This document shows, piece after piece, positions 13,034 to 16,844 of a DNA stretch of 16,844 bases. The position numbers were made by a program, and so were the translations under genes. Source of the stretch: an uncultured Collinsella sp. (GTDB lineage Bacteria > Actinomycetota > Coriobacteriia > Coriobacteriales > Coriobacteriaceae); the NCBI GenBank assembly GCA_900549195.1, contig URNK01000016.1, forward strand, positions 1 to 16,844. Direction: 5' to 3'. The first letter of the stretch is position 1. Every line of letters begins with the position of its first letter. Under the pieces are notes generated by a model. It searched no databases. It saw only the letters and a list, made by a program, of their open reading frames with translations, and was not told the origin of the DNA.

Positions 13034-14236
13034 ATGCAGATTACCTCAGGCCTGCCTGAAGGCTTTAACGCCGGCGCGTACGACATGATTGTCGTCGGTG
13101 CTGGATATGCCGGTGCCGTTTGCGCCCGCCGTCTTGCCGAGACCATCGGCTATCGTGTTGCCGTTTTGGAGCGCCGTAGCCACATTGCGGGCAATGCCTA
13201 TGACTGCACTGACGAGGCCGGAATCCTGATTCACGAGTACGGTCCGCATATCTATCACACCTTTAACGAGCGCGTGCACAATTTCCTGTCGCGCTTTACC
13301 AAGTGGACGGATTATCAGCACAAGGTGCTCGCCAACATCAACGGTACCCTTATGCCCGTGCCCTTCAACCATGCGAGTCTCAAGCTCGCCTTTGGTGACG
13401 AGCGCGGCGAGGAGCTGTATCAGAAGCTCGTGGAGACCTTTGGCAAGGATGTCAAGGTGCCCATTATGGAGCTGCGTAAGAAGAACGACCCGGATCTTGC
13501 CGAGGTCGCCGATTACGTCTACGAGAACGTCTTTTTACATTACACCATGAAGCAGTGGGGCCAGACGCCCGATCAGATCGACCCCTCGATCACCGGCCGC
13601 GTTCCCGTCTTTGTGGGCGATGATGACCGCTACTTCCCGCAAGCTCCCTTCCAGGGCATGCCGCAGGAGGGCTACACGGCGCTCTTTGAGCACATGCTCG
13701 ACCACGACCTGATCGACGTGTTCTGCGACGTGGACGCCCGTGACCTCTTTGAAATCGACGAGACTACCGTCAAGATCGACGGCAAGGTCTATGGTGGCGA
13801 GATCGTCTACACCGGTCCGCTCGATGAGCTGTTCAATCTCGATCTGGGCGCGCTACCGTACCGCACGCTCGACATGAAGTTCGAGACGCTCGATATGGAC
13901 CAGTTCCAGCCCGTGGGCACCGTCAACTACACCACGAGCGAGGACTACACGCGCATTACCGAGTTCAAGAACATGACCGGTCAGATCCTGCCCGGCAAGA
14001 CCACCATCATGAAGGAGTATTCCAAGGCCTATACGCCCGGCTCGGGCGAGACGCCGTACTACGCCATTCTTGAGCCCGAGAACCGTGAGCTCTATGAGCG
14101 CTATCTTGAGCGCGTCCAGAACCTGACGAACTTCCACCCGGTGGGTCGTCTGGCCGAGTATCGTTACTACGATATGGACGCTGTGACCAATTCCGCCCTC
14201 GATCTTTCGGATGAGATTATCGCCTGCCATGCATAA
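13034..14236 (+). CDS. glf: UDP-galactopyranose mutase
   Basis: This FAD enzyme interconverts UDP-galactopyranose and UDP-galactofuranose, the donor for galactofuranose in surface glycans. The 400-residue protein has the Rossmann FAD motif VGAGYAG (21-27), GNAYD (53-57), GPHIYHTF (70-77), the MKQWG block with the substrate-stacking Trp, and near the C-terminus GRLAEYRYYDMDAV with the Tyr and Asp of the active site. AAGGAG precedes the ATG at 13034. This start adds about 15 residues before the Rossmann fold compared with typical members; a later Met at residue 18 has no ribosome binding site. The next gene overlaps its end by 8 nt, which marks an operon. Confidence 0.96.
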   Translation: MQITSGLPEGFNAGAYDMIVVGAGYAGAVCARRLAETIGYRVAVLERRSHIAGNAYDCTDEAGILIHEYGPHIYHTFNERVHNFLSRFTKWTDYQHKVLANINGTLMPVPFNHASLKLAFGDERGEELYQKLVETFGKDVKVPIMELRKKNDPDLAEVADYVYENVFLHYTMKQWGQTPDQIDPSITGRVPVFVGDDDRYFPQAPFQGMPQEGYTALFEHMLDHDLIDVFCDVDARDLFEIDETTVKIDGKVYGGEIVYTGPLDELFNLDLGALPYRTLDMKFETLDMDQFQPVGTVNYTTSEDYTRITEFKNMTGQILPGKTTIMKEYSKAYTPGSGETPYYAILEPENRELYERYLERVQNLTNFHPVGRLAEYRYYDMDAVTNSALDLSDEIIACHA

Positions 14237-15260
14237 AGTCATAACATTCGGTATTCCCTCGTATAACGCCGCCAAGGACATGGACCATTGCATCACCTCC
14301 ATCTTGGAGGGGAGCAATTACGCCACCGATATCGAGATTATCGTAGTGGACGACGGCTCCAAGGACGAGACGGCCGATAAGGCCGACGAGTGGGAGGCAC
14401 GTTATCCCGGTATCATTCGCGCGGTGCACCAGGAGAACGGCGGCCACGGTATTGCCGTCCTTTCGGGTCTGCGCGAGGCACAGGGCACCTACTACAAGGT
14501 CGTCGACTCGGATGACTGGCTCGATGCTGCGGCTCTTTCGACTATGCTGTCGATTCTGCGTGGCTTTGAAGAGCGTGACCAGCGCGTTGACCTGTTTATC
14601 TCGAACTACGTGTACGAGAAGGTTTACGAGGGAACGCATACCGCTATTGGCTACAAATTTGCCCTGCCGCGCAAGAAGATCTTTTCCTGGGATCAGATTG
14701 GTCATTTCCGCCTGGACCAGAACCTACTCATGCACAGCCTGTGCTATCGCACAGATGTGCTGCGCGAGTCCAACCTTCCCATGCCGCCGCACACGTTCTA
14801 TGTGGACAACATCTACGCCTACGTGCCGCTGCCGCGTTGCAAGACCATGTACTACGCCGACATCGACCTCTACCGCTACTTTATCGGTCGCGAAGGCCAG
14901 AGTGTCAACGAGGCAACGATGGTCAAGCGTCTGGACCAGCAGTTCCGTGTTACGCGCATCATGATGGAGTCGTACCACCTGTACAGCGATGTTGAGTCGT
15001 CGCGCCTGCGTTCGTACATGATGGGCTACTTCACCATGATGATGGCGATCTGCTCGGTGCTCACCAAGCTTTCCGAGGAAGATTGCGCCGACGAGCGCCT
15101 AAAGACGCTGTGGAATGATTTGAAGGCCTACGACGAGCGCATGTATCGTCGTGCCCGCTACGGCGTGGTCGGGTTCTTCACCAATCTGCGCGGACGGGCC
15201 GGAGACAAAACCACACTCGGCCTATACCGTCTTGCCTCAAAGATCTTCAAATTCAACTAG
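14229..15260 (+). CDS. Family 2 glycosyltransferase
   Basis: This 343-residue GT-A fold enzyme has VVDDGSKDET (39-48) for the nucleotide sugar and VVDSDDWLD (91-99) with the metal-binding Asp motif. The usual FGIPSYNAA start is present, and there is no membrane helix, so it acts in the cytoplasm. The ATG at 14229 overlaps the end of glf by 8 nt, with only a weak upstream site, which suggests translational coupling; an ORF start six codons earlier lies further inside glf. Coupling with glf makes a galactofuranosyl transfer plausible, but the acceptor and even the sugar are not shown by the sequence. Confidence 0.9.
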   Translation: MHKVITFGIPSYNAAKDMDHCITSILEGSNYATDIEIIVVDDGSKDETADKADEWEARYPGIIRAVHQENGGHGIAVLSGLREAQGTYYKVVDSDDWLDAAALSTMLSILRGFEERDQRVDLFISNYVYEKVYEGTHTAIGYKFALPRKKIFSWDQIGHFRLDQNLLMHSLCYRTDVLRESNLPMPPHTFYVDNIYAYVPLPRCKTMYYADIDLYRYFIGREGQSVNEATMVKRLDQQFRVTRIMMESYHLYSDVESSRLRSYMMGYFTMMMAICSVLTKLSEEDCADERLKTLWNDLKAYDERMYRRARYGVVGFFTNLRGRAGDKTTLGLYRLASKIFKFN

Positions 15261-15337
15261 CTGCTGAGTAATCGCTGCTGATAGGTTGACTGGGCCCCTT
15301 GGCCTTTAGTTTGCTACTGCGAACAGTCCTGCTCGCA

Positions 15338-15362
15338 CGGAAAGCACATTAAGTGCTTTCCG
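15338..15362. repeat. Perfect 10-bp palindrome after the glycosyltransferase
   Basis: CGGAAAGCAC and GTGCTTTCCG flank ATTAA; four more pairs (CGCA with TGCG) are possible outside with a 5-nt bulge. There is no T-run. It lies in a 220-nt gap (15261-15479) in which I see no gene. Arm starts CGGAAA and TTTCCG resemble the arm ends of the array at 11345-11518. Confidence 0.65.
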
Positions 15363-15479
15363 GCTCGTGCGGAATCTACGAAAAACTTACCCGCCTCGCC
15401 CGGCCAGGTCCTTGGGTGACTTGCTCGCCGTCTGGGTGGCGTCTTGGCGCCTAGATACTTTGACTGAATTTAATTGAAC

Positions 15480-15520
15480 GAAGGACGCTCCTTGTTGATA
15501 AGGGGCGTCCTTCTGTTTTT
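15480..15520 (+). terminator. Strong terminator before convergent polA
   Basis: GAAGGACGCTCCTT pairs with AAGGGGCGTCCTTC over 14 bp with one T-G and a GTTGAT loop, then TGTTTTT follows. It ends plus-strand transcripts from the glf operon side. On the minus strand, 28 nt or more past the polA stop, it lacks a clear T-run. Confidence 0.9.
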
Positions 15521-15547
15521 GGTTACTTTGGAACTGTGGTTGCTTCC

Positions 15548-16844
15548 CTATTTGGCGTCGGCCCAGGTTATGCCGGTGCTGGCTTCGGCGATTAGGGGTA
15601 CGCGTAGGTCTACTACGTGTTCCATGACGTCGCGGACCATGGTGGTTAGGCGCTCGACTTCATCGACGGGGCACTCAAAGTCCAGTTCGTCGTGCACCTG
15701 CAGAATCATATGGGCGGCAAAGCCTTCTTCTTCCAGGCGGCGGCTTACGCGGGCCATCGCGATCTTGATGATGTCGGCGGCGGTTCCCTGCATGGGGTGG
15801 TTCATAGCCGTGCGCTCGCCAAAGCCGCGGAGTTGCGGGTTTTTGGCCTTGAGCTCCGGAATATGGCGTCTGCGGCCGTACATGGTCTCGGCGTAGCCCG
15901 TCTGCTTGGCGCGCGCCACCACGTTGTCGAGGAACGTACGCACGCCCGGGTAGGCCTCGTAGTAGCGGTCGATCATGTCGCGCGCCTCGGCCATCGAGAT
16001 ATGCAGCGACTGCGACAGGCCGTAGGCCTGCTGACCATACACGATGCCAAAGTTCACGGCCTTGGCGCGACTGCGCAGATCGGGCGTTACCTCGGACACC
16101 GGCACACCAAACACGCGCGCCGCCGTCTCGGCATGGAAGTCCTCGCCCTCGTTAAAGGCGCGCACCAAGTGCTCGTCACCCGAGAGATGCGCGAGCAGAC
16201 GCAGCTCGATCTGCGAGTAGTCCACCGCCAAAAAGACGCTTCCCTCGCCTGCCGAAAACGCCGTCTTGACGGTACGGCCCAGCTCAGAGCGCGTCGGGAT
16301 GTTCTGCAGGTTCGGGTCGCTCGAGGACAGACGCCCCGTTGCCGTGATGGTCTGGTTGTACGTAGTGTGTACGCGGCCGTCGCCTCGGCGTAGCGGGCCC
16401 AGCGTGTCCAGATAGGTGGACTTGATCTTAGACTTCTCACGCCAGTCCAAAATCAGACGCACGATTTCGTGGTCACGCGCAAGGTCGCTCAGTACCTTGG
16501 CGTTGGTCGAATAATAGCCGCGCTTAGTCTTCTTGAGGCCCTTGGTCGGAAGCCCCATCACATCAAAGAGCACATGCGACAGCTGCATAGGACTGCCAAT
16601 ATTAAAGGTCTCGTCACCCGCCAGGTCGCGAATACTGCGCTCAACCTCGGTAATCTGGGTCGCCAGACCCTCGGACAGACTGTGCAGACGGTCGGGGTCC
16701 ACGAGCATGCCCGCGCGCTCCATCTTGGCAAGTACCGGAACGAGCGGCATCTCGATGCCATCGAACACGTTGGCGGCATTCTCACGGGCCATGCACTCGC
16801 GCAACGGCGCCACGAGCGCCAGCGTCAGAGCCGCAGTACGGGCG
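15548..16844 (-). CDS. polA: DNA polymerase I, C-terminal part (cut by window edge)
   Basis: The window holds 431 codons plus stop of a family A DNA polymerase used in Okazaki fragment maturation and repair. The reading frame is open to the window edge, so the 5' part (5'-3' nuclease and any 3'-5' exonuclease domain) lies outside. Polymerase motifs are complete and in order: TATGRLSSSDPNLQNIP, motif A DYSQIELR, motif B RSRAKAVNFGIVYG with the O-helix Lys, Phe and Tyr, and motif C QVHDEL. The Phe in motif B (not Tyr) is the form that discriminates against dideoxynucleotides. The gene is convergent to the glycosyltransferase. Confidence 0.97.
   Translation of the reverse strand, partial: ARTAALTLALVAPLRECMARENAANVFDGIEMPLVPVLAKMERAGMLVDPDRLHSLSEGLATQITEVERSIRDLAGDETFNIGSPMQLSHVLFDVMGLPTKGLKKTKRGYYSTNAKVLSDLARDHEIVRLILDWREKSKIKSTYLDTLGPLRRGDGRVHTTYNQTITATGRLSSSDPNLQNIPTRSELGRTVKTAFSAGEGSVFLAVDYSQIELRLLAHLSGDEHLVRAFNEGEDFHAETAARVFGVPVSEVTPDLRSRAKAVNFGIVYGQQAYGLSQSLHISMAEARDMIDRYYEAYPGVRTFLDNVVARAKQTGYAETMYGRRRHIPELKAKNPQLRGFGERTAMNHPMQGTAADIIKIAMARVSRRLEEEGFAAHMILQVHDELDFECPVDEVERLTTMVRDVMEHVVDLRVPLIAEASTGITWADAK

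Noticed and set aside
15261..15479. Possible tRNA or small gene in the gap before polA
   Set aside because: No cloverleaf, no T-loop consensus and no ORF with a ribosome binding site were found; only the palindrome at 15338-15362 stands out.

Overview
The window looks like a contig from a gut Coriobacteriia genome, most probably Collinsella. The evidence is high GC, compact genes with strong GGAGG-type ribosome binding sites, and a fermentative gene set (acetate kinase, phosphotransacetylase). The genus is inferred from protein character alone; no search was run. The left edge is not biological: bases 1-46 are Illumina Nextera P7/i7 adapter, so the contig ends there and the genomic sequence starts at about 47.

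Layout. Bases 47-226 form a chain of hairpins that looks like a structured RNA. The minus strand then carries a small ECF-type S-component transporter (233-805). Its leader has an attenuator terminator and a 22-residue leader peptide with three consecutive Trp codons, which points to tryptophan uptake under ribosome-mediated attenuation. Next on the minus strand are an exported, membrane-anchored C69 peptidase (1211-3013), a 30-residue membrane protein and a diacylglycerol-kinase-family lipid kinase (3322-4341). A divergent promoter region leads into plus-strand genes: RNase D, a YugP-type membrane zinc peptidase, exonuclease VII large and small subunits (xseA, xseB) and a HIT-domain protein.

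The central block is acetate metabolism. Two tandem acetate kinase genes (8751-9929 and 10093-11271, about 60% identical by eye) face a convergent phosphotransacetylase gene (11822-12802). Pta converts acetyl-CoA to acetyl-phosphate, and AckA converts that to acetate plus ATP. The 550 bp between ackA copy 2 and pta hold a terminator, three palindromic units at an exact 62-bp period, and a 127-bp hairpin with perfect 28-bp arms. To the right are UDP-galactopyranose mutase and an overlapping family 2 glycosyltransferase, which suggest a galactofuranose-containing surface glycan. The window ends inside polA (minus strand), of which the complete polymerase domain is present.

The most notable items are the Trp leader/attenuator on the transporter with its extra 21-bp inverted repeat, the 62-bp-period palindrome array, the 127-bp hairpin, the structured element at the contig edge, the 30-residue membrane protein, and the active-site divergence between the two acetate kinases.
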